From: Pirellulaceae bacterium
Lineage (GTDB): Bacteria; Planctomycetota; Planctomycetia; Pirellulales; Pirellulaceae
Assembly (NCBI GenBank): GCA_028280445.1
Contig: JANQLU010000129.1
Span: 1-64,000, forward strand
Direction of reading: 5' to 3'
DNA: 64,000 bases
This document shows positions 8,372-17,036 of this stretch, in pieces. A program made the position numbers and the translations under genes. The notes beneath the pieces are model-generated. The model saw nothing but the letters and a program-made list of their open reading frames with translations. It had not been told where the DNA came from and ran no database searches. How positions within the stretch are numbered: the first letter of the stretch is position 1; the number at the start of each line of letters is the position of its first letter.

Positions 8372-10066
8372 TCACTTCGTGGCTCGTTGCTTCAGTTCAC
8401 GCACGACTCTAAAACCAATATCGTCTGTCATCACAGTTGGAGCTTGACGCATTCGGAAACTGGTGCGGTTGTAAATTCCATCAAAGATAAAAGAGCCGCC
8501 TCGCAACAGGCCGGTTAACTTTGTCGAAGTTGCGTAATCACCAGAGACCCACTCAAAACAATTTCCAGTCATGTCGTACAATCCAAAACCATTGGGGGCG
8601 AATTGGCCTGAGTCACGCAAATGCCCGCTTTCTTGGTTGGCAGCCGATATACGACATATGTTGCCATAAGCGTAGAGAAAGGACTCCGGACCACGTGCCG
8701 CCTTTTCCCATTCGGCTTCGGTCGCAAGACGATGCACGACTTTCGTTTTTTGACTCAACCACTTGCAATATTGTCGAGCACCTTTGCGGCTCACCATCAC
8801 AACAGGTTTGTTTGGTGATGGTGTTTCGAAAACAGAACCAACCTTTTGAATCAAACACTTTCGGCTTTTGAGATCCAACCAGTCATCAGATACATTCTTC
8901 TGGGCATTCAAGAAATCGACGTATTGCTTGTTGCTAACTTCGTATCGACCGATTAGAAAAGCGCTAACGTTTTCGATCCTAGCTGGCCTTTCTTCGTCAC
9001 GTCCCAATCCGATCACATCTCCAACCACCGCGGGCCCAGCCGGAATATAGCCCCATTGCTCACGAAGGTTTTTGGGAACATTGTAAAGTGAAACAGTCAT
9101 GTCCAGCTTTTTGGTAAGCCGCGCATCAGCCGGGAGGGGCCAGCGCAAACTGGTTGCTGCCCCTCTCTTCCGTTTTCCTAAAACAGAACTCTTCCCTTCC
9201 ACCGTCGACAATACGTAGTAGCCGCTTGCAATCCTCAGTTTTAGTTTCTCCGCATTTCCCAGCTGCAATACAGTTTGCACTTCGTCGAATTCTACTCTTT
9301 GTAAACTTAGTGATTTGCCAGTCTCGTTCTTAATCGAAACATTGACCCATTTAGTTGGCGGCTTGTACTCAATGATCTGTGGCTTGTTGATGGTAGTGGC
9401 GGCGGGCCTCGGCGAGACTTTCGAAACCTGCTTCTTTTGCGCGGAAACCGCATTTGGTTTCATCGAACTGAGAAAGGTCGAGATATCTTCGGGCTGAGAC
9501 CACGACATTTTTCCGCGAAGTATCCCTTTTGCATCAATGACAAACGCTGGGCTGGGCAAATCCGTAAACAACGCTCGACTTGTGTCCTTCATTGAATCGA
9601 CTAGGACGGTCATAGGCAATTCGAATTCTTCTTTCATTCGTTTCGCCAATTTCGTCCGCTCGGCTACCGTTTCCGGTTGGGAAATGTTTTTATACGCTAA
9701 CGTCCCTGCGTGAGGTTCTTTTTGAGCCACAATCAACATCACGATTTTTGACCCGTTTTTTTCAAAGGATTCGTGCAAACGCCGCAACCCGGCGGCGACT
9801 CGACGAAAAGGCGGTCAGGTATATCCTCCCTTTACCAGGACAACAACTTTACCTCGGTAGGATTTCAAAGTGACTGACTTGCCGTCAAGATTTTTTAAGT
9901 CGAGTTCCGGTGCAGGCGAGCCAATGGCTGGGCCCGCATTGGCAAATTTACGTGGAGCAAACAGTTCGTTTTCACGCAAACCCATTTGAGCAGTTGACAT
10001 TGCAGCTACACCAAAAGTGATCAGAAAGGTAACGACAGTGCAAACACCGATTGTCGAGCGTTTCAT
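8372..10066 (-). CDS. Probable selenoprotein: deiodinase-like redoxin fused to SUMF1-fold domain
   Basis: Read through one in-frame TGA (9815-9817), this is a single 564-residue protein. Residues 1-27 are a signal peptide. Residues about 50-195 form a thioredoxin-fold redoxin in which the peroxidatic position reads G-G-Y-T-[TGA]-P-P-F at residue 84; iodothyronine deiodinases have T-U-P-P-F or T-U-P-S-F here, so TGA most likely encodes selenocysteine. The frame is perfectly continuous across the TGA and the second half lacks a good start (TTG only). Residues about 300-560 form a formylglycine-generating-enzyme (SUMF1) fold, but the end (M-R-Q-A-P ... G-F-R-V-V) lacks the catalytic Cys, so this half is probably not an active sulfatase activator. 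A hairpin suited to a bacterial SECIS follows the TGA. Alternative: a nonsense-mutated pseudogene. Confidence 0.75.
9780..9797 (-). other. Candidate bacterial SECIS hairpin
   Basis: On the minus strand, CGCCGC-CGGGTT-GCGGCG forms a perfect 6-bp stem with a 6-base G-containing loop. The stem begins 17 bases after the TGA and the loop 23 bases after it, inside the spacing described for bacterial SECIS elements (about 16-37 bases). It lies within the coding sequence, as bacterial SECIS elements do. Confidence 0.6.
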
Positions 10067-10242
10067 GCGGGCTCCAATGAAACAAACAGCGTGGAAATAA
10101 TGCCAGGAGTATCTGAATGGCAGTGGTTATTCGTTCCACCACGGAAGTACCGTTTGCCAATATGCTGATTCCACCAAACCTGAAAAAAAGAAAAAATAAC
10201 AAAAATCGGAATGAATCCGTTAGTTCACAAGCCGTCTTTAAG

Positions 10243-10301
10243 AGGCGAGGCTCGTGCCGAGCCAAATTTCGGCGGCGGCTCGGCAGAAGCCTCGCCCTCC
10301 C
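10243..10301. repeat. Palindromic intergenic repeat, family B (imperfect copy)
   Basis: The arms AGGCGAGGCTCGTGCCGAGCC and GGCTCGGCAGAAGCCTCGCC are related to the perfect 26-bp arms of the element at 13105-13237. It sits in a 315-base gene-free stretch (10067-10381) between the redoxin-SUMF1 gene and the polysaccharide export gene. Confidence 0.75.
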
Positions 10302-10332
10302 GATCAGTCGTTACGCTCTCGCGCTTGCCCAT

Positions 10333-10363
10333 TAAAAAAGCCCACAGAAAATCTGCGGGCTTT
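10333..10363 (-). terminator. Rho-independent terminator of the export operon
   Basis: On the minus strand the stem AAAGCCCGCAG / CTGTGGGCTTT (one mismatch, loop ATTTT) is followed by a run of T. It lies 19 bases after the stop codon of the polysaccharide export gene, which it should terminate. Confidence 0.8.
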
Positions 10364-10381
10364 GTTGTTCTCTATCAGGTT

Positions 10382-11704
10382 TTACCTAAACAGCTCTCGC
10401 ACGCCGAAGGTAAAGAATGTGTTCGAGATAAAGTTCAAAATCTCTTCGCGTGGTCGGAAGCGGAGGATCAATGTGTCGCCGGGACGAATCAAGATTCGAT
10501 CGCGCGGATTGTTGACGGCTTCGTTCAAATCAACTTCGATCGCAATTTGTTGATTACCGGGTAATCTTCGCAGCACGATCAACTGAGATGGTGGAACTGA
10601 AGCGCCGGCAGATCCCAAAATACCAGTCCGGTTTTGCCCCACACCAGCACTGAACCCGGCACGCGAAATGGCCGTCAACGCGTCCAAATCGAAGTCACGC
10701 GGTAGCGGGAATTCACCACCATTGAGCAACCCGCCGGTGTAGTAAACGTCTGTCTCCCGTGTGTCCACGTAAACCACGTCGCCATCTCGTAATATGATAT
10801 CTTCCGGTCGAATATTCGGAACTTCGCCTGGACGCAGACGGGTCGGAATTCTAACCACCGAGTCGTCATCCGGAGCATTGGGTATGATCCCGTAAGGGAA
10901 CTTACTAGGATCATTTTTCTTATAAAAATCTAACAGATCGCGATCGCGGCGAGCGAACTTAAGGCGATTCCCACGCAGTACGCGGATTTCAGATTTCGCG
11001 TTGATACCCGGCAGACCTCCCGTTTGGGCCAACGCGGTAAAGACATCGTTTTGATTGGCTGGAAGATTGAGGACAAATCCACGCGAGCTGAAATCGGAAC
11101 GCTGGTTGACACCGGTACGCAACTGTTGAACAGCAAGCAATGGGCTGGACGCTGCAGCACCACCATCCTGACGCACGACAAATACGCGATAAGTTCGTTT
11201 GCGAAGGATCGTGGTAATAAATCGGGCACTGGCGTTGAGAATCGGCTCTTCACCTTCGGTGTAAGTTCGTTTGATCAACTGCTCCGCTTGTTGGACTGTC
11301 AATCCGCGAACATGAATCGGATCGACCAGTGGCAAACTTAGTGTTCCATCTTCGCGGACTGGAACAGGAAAACCCATCGCTGGATCCAAATCGCTACCGG
11401 GGTCCGGGAAACTTACAGGCGGTGCTTCACCGAGTGCTCCGAGGACTTCTTCGATAAAAATTCCCAGGACATCGCCTGAATCCAAAATGTAATTATCCGG
11501 TTTTACTTGTCGCAATCGGGAAACATCAATCGGCCGCTTGGTTGATTCGGGCTCGGCCAAAAACTGAGGTGGGACACGATTGGCTGGAACGGTATCAATT
11601 GGGGCGAGTACTGCGGTGCAGCCTGAAAAACTGAAACAGGCCGCTACCAGCAACAAACTCATCGTCGCCCGATGGTAGAGAGTATTTTGAGTTGTTTTCA
11701 ACAT
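10382..11704 (-). CDS. Polysaccharide biosynthesis/export outer-membrane lipoprotein (Wza-like)
   Basis: 440 residues. An N-terminal lipoprotein signal ends in F-S-G-C. A Poly_export domain follows (Y-I-L-D-S-G-D-V-L-G ... D-G-T-L-S-L-P-L-V ... G-L-T-V-Q-Q-A-E), then SLBB-type beta-grasp segments (G-D-V-V-Y-V-D ... R-P-G-D-T-L-I-L). These proteins form the outer-membrane and periplasmic channel for exopolysaccharide. ATG 11704 has GGAG seven bases upstream and is preferred over the TTG at 11710. It is the second gene after a Gln/Pro-rich lipoprotein, 62 bases downstream, and ends at a terminator. A Wzc-type partner is not in the window. Confidence 0.88.
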   Translation of the reverse strand: MLKTTQNTLYHRATMSLLLVAACFSFSGCTAVLAPIDTVPANRVPPQFLAEPESTKRPIDVSRLRQVKPDNYILDSGDVLGIFIEEVLGALGEAPPVSFPDPGSDLDPAMGFPVPVREDGTLSLPLVDPIHVRGLTVQQAEQLIKRTYTEGEEPILNASARFITTILRKRTYRVFVVRQDGGAAASSPLLAVQQLRTGVNQRSDFSSRGFVLNLPANQNDVFTALAQTGGLPGINAKSEIRVLRGNRLKFARRDRDLLDFYKKNDPSKFPYGIIPNAPDDDSVVRIPTRLRPGEVPNIRPEDIILRDGDVVYVDTRETDVYYTGGLLNGGEFPLPRDFDLDALTAISRAGFSAGVGQNRTGILGSAGASVPPSQLIVLRRLPGNQQIAIEVDLNEAVNNPRDRILIRPGDTLILRFRPREEILNFISNTFFTFGVRELFR

Positions 11705-11766
11705 ATTCAAACTCCAGGTGATGGATCATCCATCCGAGGTGAAAATTTGATTTTTGGTGAGAAGAG

Positions 11767-12876
11767 TTAGCGTTTTTCCCAAGATGTTTTTTGTATTTTG
11801 TCTGGTAACGGAAATTCGTCGACAACAACAGTTGGGATCACGGAGTTGTTGGATTGTTCTTCGACTTCGAGCGAATCTGTATCGCCCGGTTTGATAATTG
11901 GAATCGGCAACGTGTTGATCGGGTCCGACAACTCGGGCTGGACCGGAGGTTGATCAGTGGGTTGCTGAGTTTCCTGTTGGTGGATGTTCGGAATCGGATT
12001 CGGAACTACATTGGGAAACGTAATTTTCGGCATGGCGGCGGGCGTTGGCTTCAAATGCTGCTCAAGTTCAACGGAGCCTGTTCCAATCGGTTGCGGCAAC
12101 GGATTCGGTTGATTTCTGGACCGCGGTTGCTGCTTGGCCGGTTGTGTTGTCGACTGCGGTTGCCCAGTAATTGGCTGTTGCGAAATCGGTTGTTGTTGCG
12201 AAATCGGTTGTTGAGTCGACAGCGGCTGTTGTAGCGGCAGCGTCGGCATTGGCTGAGTCTGCATCGGTTGCTGAATCGGCACTGGCTGCTGCGCCGGCAC
12301 TGGTTGCTGCTGTATCGGCAGCATCATCGAATTTGTTTCTTCAAAGTCTTTTGCCGTAATCGTAGCGGTCGACTTTTTCTCCATTTCCAATGCGGCTTTC
12401 ATCTCTTCGGAAACAAAGATTTTTCGATGTCGGCCGGCACCGTCTTGTTGTGCAGCTCGGACTCCTTCGGGATAACCGCGGAACCAGGCTTGCACCGATT
12501 TTTTTCCATTGGCACTTTGATAACGTTGTGACCAGTATTGATCTGGTGGCAGGGCAGGAGTGGCACCATTGCCCCCTTCACACATCGAGCAATAACCCTC
12601 GACAAAACCAGCTTGAAAATCGTCTTCACAGGCGATGTTGCAATTGCCGTATCGAAGGTTGTAGGCGCGTTGAGCCCAAACGTAATCTCGATATCCTTCG
12701 AACGCTTTCTCGGGATATCCTTTATTCTGCAAACCAGTAACCATTCGAGTGATGGGGCGACAACCGGATGCAGAAGCAATTGCCGCGCAGATTGATGCCA
12801 AGAGCAGGCATCGAGCGATCCTGGGAAGGTTCGTACTCGTTGACGAAAAATCGCTTTGACTTCGAGCGAAGTTCAT
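11767..12876 (-). CDS. Cys-rich and Gln/Pro-rich lipoprotein of the export operon, unknown function
   Basis: 369 residues. A signal ends at a S-A-S-G-C lipobox (about residue 40). A conserved-looking domain follows (about 40-165) with W-A-Q-R-A-Y and C-x(4)-C and C-x2-C-like cysteines, then low-complexity repeats of Q-Q-P-[VIM] (about 205-300) and a Pro-rich tail. The long frame upstream of 12876 runs into repeat DNA and is rejected; ATG 12876 has a strong AAGGGG site. It lies upstream of the export lipoprotein, suggesting an envelope or exopolysaccharide role. The repeats probably form an extended periplasmic linker. I do not recognise the family. Confidence 0.7.
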   Translation of the reverse strand: MNFARSQSDFSSTSTNLPRIARCLLLASICAAIASASGCRPITRMVTGLQNKGYPEKAFEGYRDYVWAQRAYNLRYGNCNIACEDDFQAGFVEGYCSMCEGGNGATPALPPDQYWSQRYQSANGKKSVQAWFRGYPEGVRAAQQDGAGRHRKIFVSEEMKAALEMEKKSTATITAKDFEETNSMMLPIQQQPVPAQQPVPIQQPMQTQPMPTLPLQQPLSTQQPISQQQPISQQPITGQPQSTTQPAKQQPRSRNQPNPLPQPIGTGSVELEQHLKPTPAAMPKITFPNVVPNPIPNIHQQETQQPTDQPPVQPELSDPINTLPIPIIKPGDTDSLEVEEQSNNSVIPTVVVDEFPLPDKIQKTSWEKR

Positions 12877-13104
12877 TATTCCCCCCTTGTGATTGGAAAC
12901 CACTTGCCATGCAAACAGACAAATGGAACGGTAGGTGCATAGACACCTCAATCGTTGAATCGCCATTTGAGAGAGGTAAAATTTAGGGAAGATTTTGATC
13001 GTGACGTTTTTCGCGAAAAAAACGAATGCTTGAACTTCAATGATCGTTGCAGCCAAAATTGCTAGCGGCGAAAAATCGGAGGACGATGGAAACCGGTTTG
13101 TTTC

Positions 13105-13237
13105 GGGAGGGCGAGGCTCCTGCCGAGCCGTCGAGAGGACAAGCCGTCGAGAGGACAAGCTGTATTTTTTTGGTTGGCGATTTGATCCAGGATGCAAACA
13201 AAAAATGCCCGCGGCTCGGCAGGAGCCTCGCCCTCCC
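13105..13237. repeat. Palindromic intergenic repeat, family B (133 bp, perfect 26-bp arms)
   Basis: The terminal arms (13105-13130 and 13212-13237, beginning GGGAGGGCGAGGCTCCTGCC) are perfect inverted repeats. The interior contains two copies of GTCGAGAGGACAAGC in tandem. It fills most of the 392-base gene-free stretch 12877-13268. A degenerate copy is at 10243-10301. It carries no ORF of its own. Confidence 0.9.
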
Positions 13238-13268
13238 AAAAAACCAGCTACAACCTACTTCCTACAAA

Positions 13269-14414
13269 CTACCGCCTAACATGGCGATAAATTCCCGCTT
13301 CTCGAACACGAGACTGAGCGATCTCCAAGGCGGCTGCGCGCGGTAGCAAATTTTGCTGGCGAACCATTTGCATTACTTCGGTGGTGTTGTTGTGGATCTT
13401 TTCGCGAATCACCGAAATTGCTTGCGTTTCCGTGCCACCACTGTATTCGACAGCACCGCAAATCACTCCGCCAGCATTGGCCAAAATATCCGGCAGTGAC
13501 AAAATGCCCATTTCGGCAAGTCTGGCTTCGGCGTCGATTTTCACAGGGATATTTGCGCCCTGTAAAACCACTTTACATTTCAGCCGGTCAACGTTGTCCA
13601 CCGTGACCACATCTTTTTGCGCCGCTGGCACAAAGAAATCACATTCAACATCGAGAAAACCATCGTCCTGGATAATCGTCGCGTTGGGATACTGGGTAAC
13701 TCCCCCGGTTTTCTCCATCACTTCGATCAAAGTTTCCACGTCCAAACCGTTTGCATCGTAGACTGCGCCGTCACGATCCGTGACACAGATCACTTTCGCT
13801 CCACGCTCGGACATGAATCGCGCGACAGGTCGGCCGACGTTGCCGAACCCTTGAATGGAGATTGTCGAGCCGTCGATGGGGATTTTTGAAAATGGCGCGG
13901 CGGCTTCGGCGCAAATGGTTAACCCGTAACCAGTCGCTCCAATCTCATCCAGTGGGACGCCGCCGAGAACTTTGGGCAACCCAATCACATCTTTGTGCTC
14001 ATCGCGAATCCAAGCCATACAAGTTTCGTCGGTACCCATATCGGGACCGGGAATGTATTGCGGAATGGTTTTGAGCGCTCGTCCAAAAAATCGAATCGCC
14101 CGCTCGTAGCCTTCCGGTCCCAGTTTTTGCGGATCGGCAACAATCCCCGATTTACCGCCACCATGCGGAATCCCGGCCAAGGCGTTTTTCCAAGTCATCG
14201 CGCGGGCCAACCTGAAAACTTCGGTAACCGTCACTGTTGGAGTCATTCGAATCCCACCAATTGCTGGCCCGATATTGGTATTGTCTACGACGACTGTCCC
14301 GCGAATCCCGGTTTCCGAATCGTAAACCGTCACGATTCTTTCCGGCCCGAATTCGTCATAAAAAGTAAAACACTGGTTGTCGTCGACTATTTTTTCCATT
14401 TCCGATATCGCCAT
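13269..14414 (-). CDS. Glu/Leu/Phe/Val dehydrogenase family protein
   Basis: 381 residues. The substrate domain has I-G-G-I-R-M and the catalytic Lys in P-H-G-G-G-K-S-G, and the NAD(P) domain has G-F-G-N-V-G. The C-terminus has L-A-N-A-G-G-V, typical of the family. The enzyme catalyses reversible oxidative deamination of an amino acid, probably glutamate; it is shorter than hexameric GDH (about 420), so a leucine/phenylalanine-type substrate is possible. ATG 14414 is preceded by AGGTGAG; the longer frame to 14462 is not supported. No obvious operon partner. Confidence 0.9.
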   Translation of the reverse strand: MAISEMEKIVDDNQCFTFYDEFGPERIVTVYDSETGIRGTVVVDNTNIGPAIGGIRMTPTVTVTEVFRLARAMTWKNALAGIPHGGGKSGIVADPQKLGPEGYERAIRFFGRALKTIPQYIPGPDMGTDETCMAWIRDEHKDVIGLPKVLGGVPLDEIGATGYGLTICAEAAAPFSKIPIDGSTISIQGFGNVGRPVARFMSERGAKVICVTDRDGAVYDANGLDVETLIEVMEKTGGVTQYPNATIIQDDGFLDVECDFFVPAAQKDVVTVDNVDRLKCKVVLQGANIPVKIDAEARLAEMGILSLPDILANAGGVICGAVEYSGGTETQAISVIREKIHNNTTEVMQMVRQQNLLPRAAALEIAQSRVREAGIYRHVRR

Positions 14415-14589
14415 GGTAAGACTCACCTGAAAGGGCCCGAAACTCCCCAAAACGCTCAACAAGACAGAAAAATTGAACGTTACTAATGGATAACGATTTT
14501 AGAAAACCGTGACGGTTTGTTCTAGCGGGCGCCAGGCAAGAACCTAACAATCGACCGGCGCCCGAGACGACAACGGATTTTCGCCACAA

Positions 14590-15363
14590 TCAGGCTATTC
14601 GGCCATTGACCATTTTGACTACATTGTCCGCTTTTTTGGCGATGTTCTCATCATGTGTCACCATCACAATGGTCAAATCGTGCTCCCGATTCAGATGGAG
14701 CAGAGTTTCGAGTACGTCAGAACCATTCTCGGAATCGAGGTTTCCAGTCGGTTCGTCAGCCAACAAAAGCTTGGGTTCGGTGATCAGCGCTCGAGCAATA
14801 GCAGCTCGTTGCATCTCGCCCCCTGACAGTTGATTGGGTTTGTGTTTGAGACGATGGGCCAACCCGACGGTCTCCAACAACTCCTTGGCCTTGGCAACAA
14901 ATTTTCGCTTATTTCGCCAATAGCTGATGAGCCCGTTTCCAATCATCCGGGGAACAAGAACATTTTCAAGCATCGTGAGTTCGGGCAGCAGATGATAAAA
15001 CTGGAAAATTAATCCGAATTCGTTGTTCCGCAACGCTTCGCGGCCGGAGGGAGGCAGATTATCAATGCGTTGATTTTGATACCAGACTTCGCCTTGATCG
15101 GGTTTGTCGAGCGTTCCCAACAAATGCAGCAACGTGCTTTTTCCAGAACCGCTTTTACCAACGATTGCGGTAAAGGAGTTTTCAGGTATTTCCATCGAGA
15201 CTCCGCGCAACACCGGGATCTCGAGCTTTTTTTTGTAATAACTTTTTTGCAGATCGCGCGTTTCGAGCAACGTTGGCCGAGCCACTCGCAGCGGTGTTTT
15301 ATTGCCGCCGGTGTTCCGTTTTGACAATGGAACCAAGCGTTTTACAGAAGCCGAATTATTCAT
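14590..15363 (-). CDS. lolD: ABC transporter ATP-binding protein, LolD-like
   Basis: 257 residues with Walker A G-K-S-G-S-G-K-S-T, signature L-S-G-G-E-M-Q-R, Walker B L-L-L-A-D-E-P-T-G-N-L-D and the switch His in V-M-V-T-H-D. The NLD motif and gene order place it in the LolD/MacB group. It overlaps the 3' end of the permease gene by eight bases, so the two form a coupled pair. The likely role is powering release of lipoproteins from the inner membrane, or another FtsX-type mechanotransmission function. The N-terminal about 30 residues are an extra extension. Confidence 0.85.
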   Translation of the reverse strand: MNNSASVKRLVPLSKRNTGGNKTPLRVARPTLLETRDLQKSYYKKKLEIPVLRGVSMEIPENSFTAIVGKSGSGKSTLLHLLGTLDKPDQGEVWYQNQRIDNLPPSGREALRNNEFGLIFQFYHLLPELTMLENVLVPRMIGNGLISYWRNKRKFVAKAKELLETVGLAHRLKHKPNQLSGGEMQRAAIARALITEPKLLLADEPTGNLDSENGSDVLETLLHLNREHDLTIVMVTHDENIAKKADNVVKMVNGRIA

Positions 15364-16948
15364 ATCGAAGTGCCTCTACAGGGTGAAGCCGCGCCGCGCG
15401 TAGCGAAGGTAAAACCGCTGCCAGAACAGCAATTCCAATCGCTCCCAGCGCAACCCAGGCAATGGTCCAGCCGTTGAGAATGGTTGGGATTTTGTCGAAG
15501 TAGTAGATTTCCGGATCGAAAATATCGCGGCCCGAAAAATAGCTAACCAATGCAGCAACATCATTGATGTAAACCACGAACAAAATCCCCATCAAAATTC
15601 CGACGCCCGCACCGACACAGCCCAAGGCCAGTCCGTAACTCAGAAAAATTGACATCACACCATGGCTCGGTGCGCCGAGGGATTTGAGAATGCCGATGTC
15701 TTTGGTTTTTTCGACCACGATCATGAAAAACGTTGCCAGAATCCCAAACCCGGCGACGGCAATGATCAAAAACAACAGGATGTTCAAAATCGTCAATTCG
15801 AGATTAACGGCCGCGAGGATCGGAGCCTGTTGATCTTGCCAGGATTGCACGACGAGGTTGTTTCGATCGGGAGGAAAATAGGCAGCGATTTTGTCGCGAA
15901 CATCATTTAAATCGGCGCCTTCTCGCAATTTGATTTGAATCGCGGACACTTCGCCCATCTGTGTGAGCGGATCAATCATCCCGCGAATTTCTTGAAGTTT
16001 GGACAGCGGCATGAATGCAAAACTATTGTCGTATTGATGCATTTTCGACGAGTAAAAATCGACAACTGTCAGGTTTTCGGTAATGAATGATGGCGAACTA
16101 CCGCTGGTGGGCATCGTCACTTGGATATCATCTCCGGGCCGCAGCAAAAACAGATCGCGCGTCTCATTGGTTTGTGGATCGACAACTTTTCGGTTCGCAA
16201 TCGCCATTCCCAAAATGATGCCCGTGTATTGATCTTTGGAAGGATTAAATTCGTAAACGGTGTCCGGACGCTCAGCGACGAACGGGTCTTGTGCGCCGGG
16301 CATCACATTGTCTTGTGACCCCGATTCACTGACTGCATCTGATTGCGATTCAATTTTTGGAATCGCCGAAATGTCAAAATCTTGTTCTGTGGGTTGTTGT
16401 TGAACGGGTGTGACTGGTGCCGATTGATGCACTTCGCTGAAATGTTGAAAAAACTTGCATTTTTCACGGCGATAATGCCATCCTGAAAAACCGAGTTTTT
16501 CATCGTAACCGTCCTCGTGCAGTTCGAAACTGATTTGTTGACGGTTTTTTCGGTGCATTAAAAATGGTTGAAATTCGCTGACCTTGGCAAATGTCTGGTC
16601 ATCAATTCCGACCAGCATGATTTGCGTTGTCATCGGCTGTCCATTGAATTCAAACTGCAACAACGCGGGCACGCGAACAATTTTTGTGACGGCTTCGATG
16701 TCATCACCGGCCAACACTTTCATCTGTTCGATTTTTTGATCCGGATGAGCAATAGTGGAAAACAATGGCGCAGCGACTTCGATATCACTCAATATTCCGT
16801 GGAGCCGCGTATGCATCTCGTGAACAAATCCGGACATCACGCTGTTGACAACGATCAACGTTGCCACTCCCAGCATGACGCTGACAACCGATGCCAACGC
16901 AATGAAACGCGTGCGAAGATATCGCCATGAAAGCAAAAATTTGTACAT
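15356..16948 (-). CDS. FtsX-type ABC permease, LolC/LolE-like
   Basis: 530 residues. One membrane helix near residues 10-35, a large extracytoplasmic region (about 40-390), then three C-terminal helices in the FtsX/MacB_PCD plus FtsX arrangement, with K-D-I-G-I-L-K-S-L-G-A before the last two. ATG 16948 has AAAGGA seven bases upstream and is preferred over 16978. It is about 110 residues longer than typical LolC/LolE because of a Gln/Ser/Pro-containing insertion around residues 150-240. Coupled with the LolD-like ATPase downstream. Lipoprotein release is the likeliest function; planctomycetes have many lipoproteins. Confidence 0.85.
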   Translation of the reverse strand: MYKFLLSWRYLRTRFIALASVVSVMLGVATLIVVNSVMSGFVHEMHTRLHGILSDIEVAAPLFSTIAHPDQKIEQMKVLAGDDIEAVTKIVRVPALLQFEFNGQPMTTQIMLVGIDDQTFAKVSEFQPFLMHRKNRQQISFELHEDGYDEKLGFSGWHYRREKCKFFQHFSEVHQSAPVTPVQQQPTEQDFDISAIPKIESQSDAVSESGSQDNVMPGAQDPFVAERPDTVYEFNPSKDQYTGIILGMAIANRKVVDPQTNETRDLFLLRPGDDIQVTMPTSGSSPSFITENLTVVDFYSSKMHQYDNSFAFMPLSKLQEIRGMIDPLTQMGEVSAIQIKLREGADLNDVRDKIAAYFPPDRNNLVVQSWQDQQAPILAAVNLELTILNILLFLIIAVAGFGILATFFMIVVEKTKDIGILKSLGAPSHGVMSIFLSYGLALGCVGAGVGILMGILFVVYINDVAALVSYFSGRDIFDPEIYYFDKIPTILNGWTIAWVALGAIGIAVLAAVLPSLRAARLHPVEALRYE

Positions 16949-16964
16949 CGCCAATCCTTTGGCT

Positions 16965-17028
16965 CGTTTTTTCAACACACAAGGCCTACGGATTAAAAGT
17001 CCGTTGCTCTTCCAACCGATTTACCCTG
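16965..17028 (-). pseudogene. tRNA-Lys(UUU)-like remnant
   Basis: Between lysS and the permease, the minus strand reads like a tRNA: GGTTGGAAGAGC (D-arm loop) followed by an intact 5-bp anticodon stem ACGGA-CTTTTAA-TCCGT with anticodon TTT (Lys). The D stem (AATC/GAGC) and the T arm (TTGTG TTGAAAA AACGA) do not pair and no acceptor partner is found, so it is not a functional tRNA. It may be a decayed tRNA-Lys or a leftover of integration into such a gene. Its position directly after lysS is notable. Confidence 0.45.
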
Positions 17029-17036
17029 TGAACCTT

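Noticed and set aside
8372..10066. Active formylglycine-generating enzyme
   Set aside because: The fold is present but the catalytic Cys region near the C-terminus is not.
12877..13239. Upstream extension of the Cys/Gln/Pro-rich lipoprotein to 13239
   Set aside because: The extension runs through a palindromic repeat and lacks a signal peptide; ATG 12876 has a strong ribosome-binding site.
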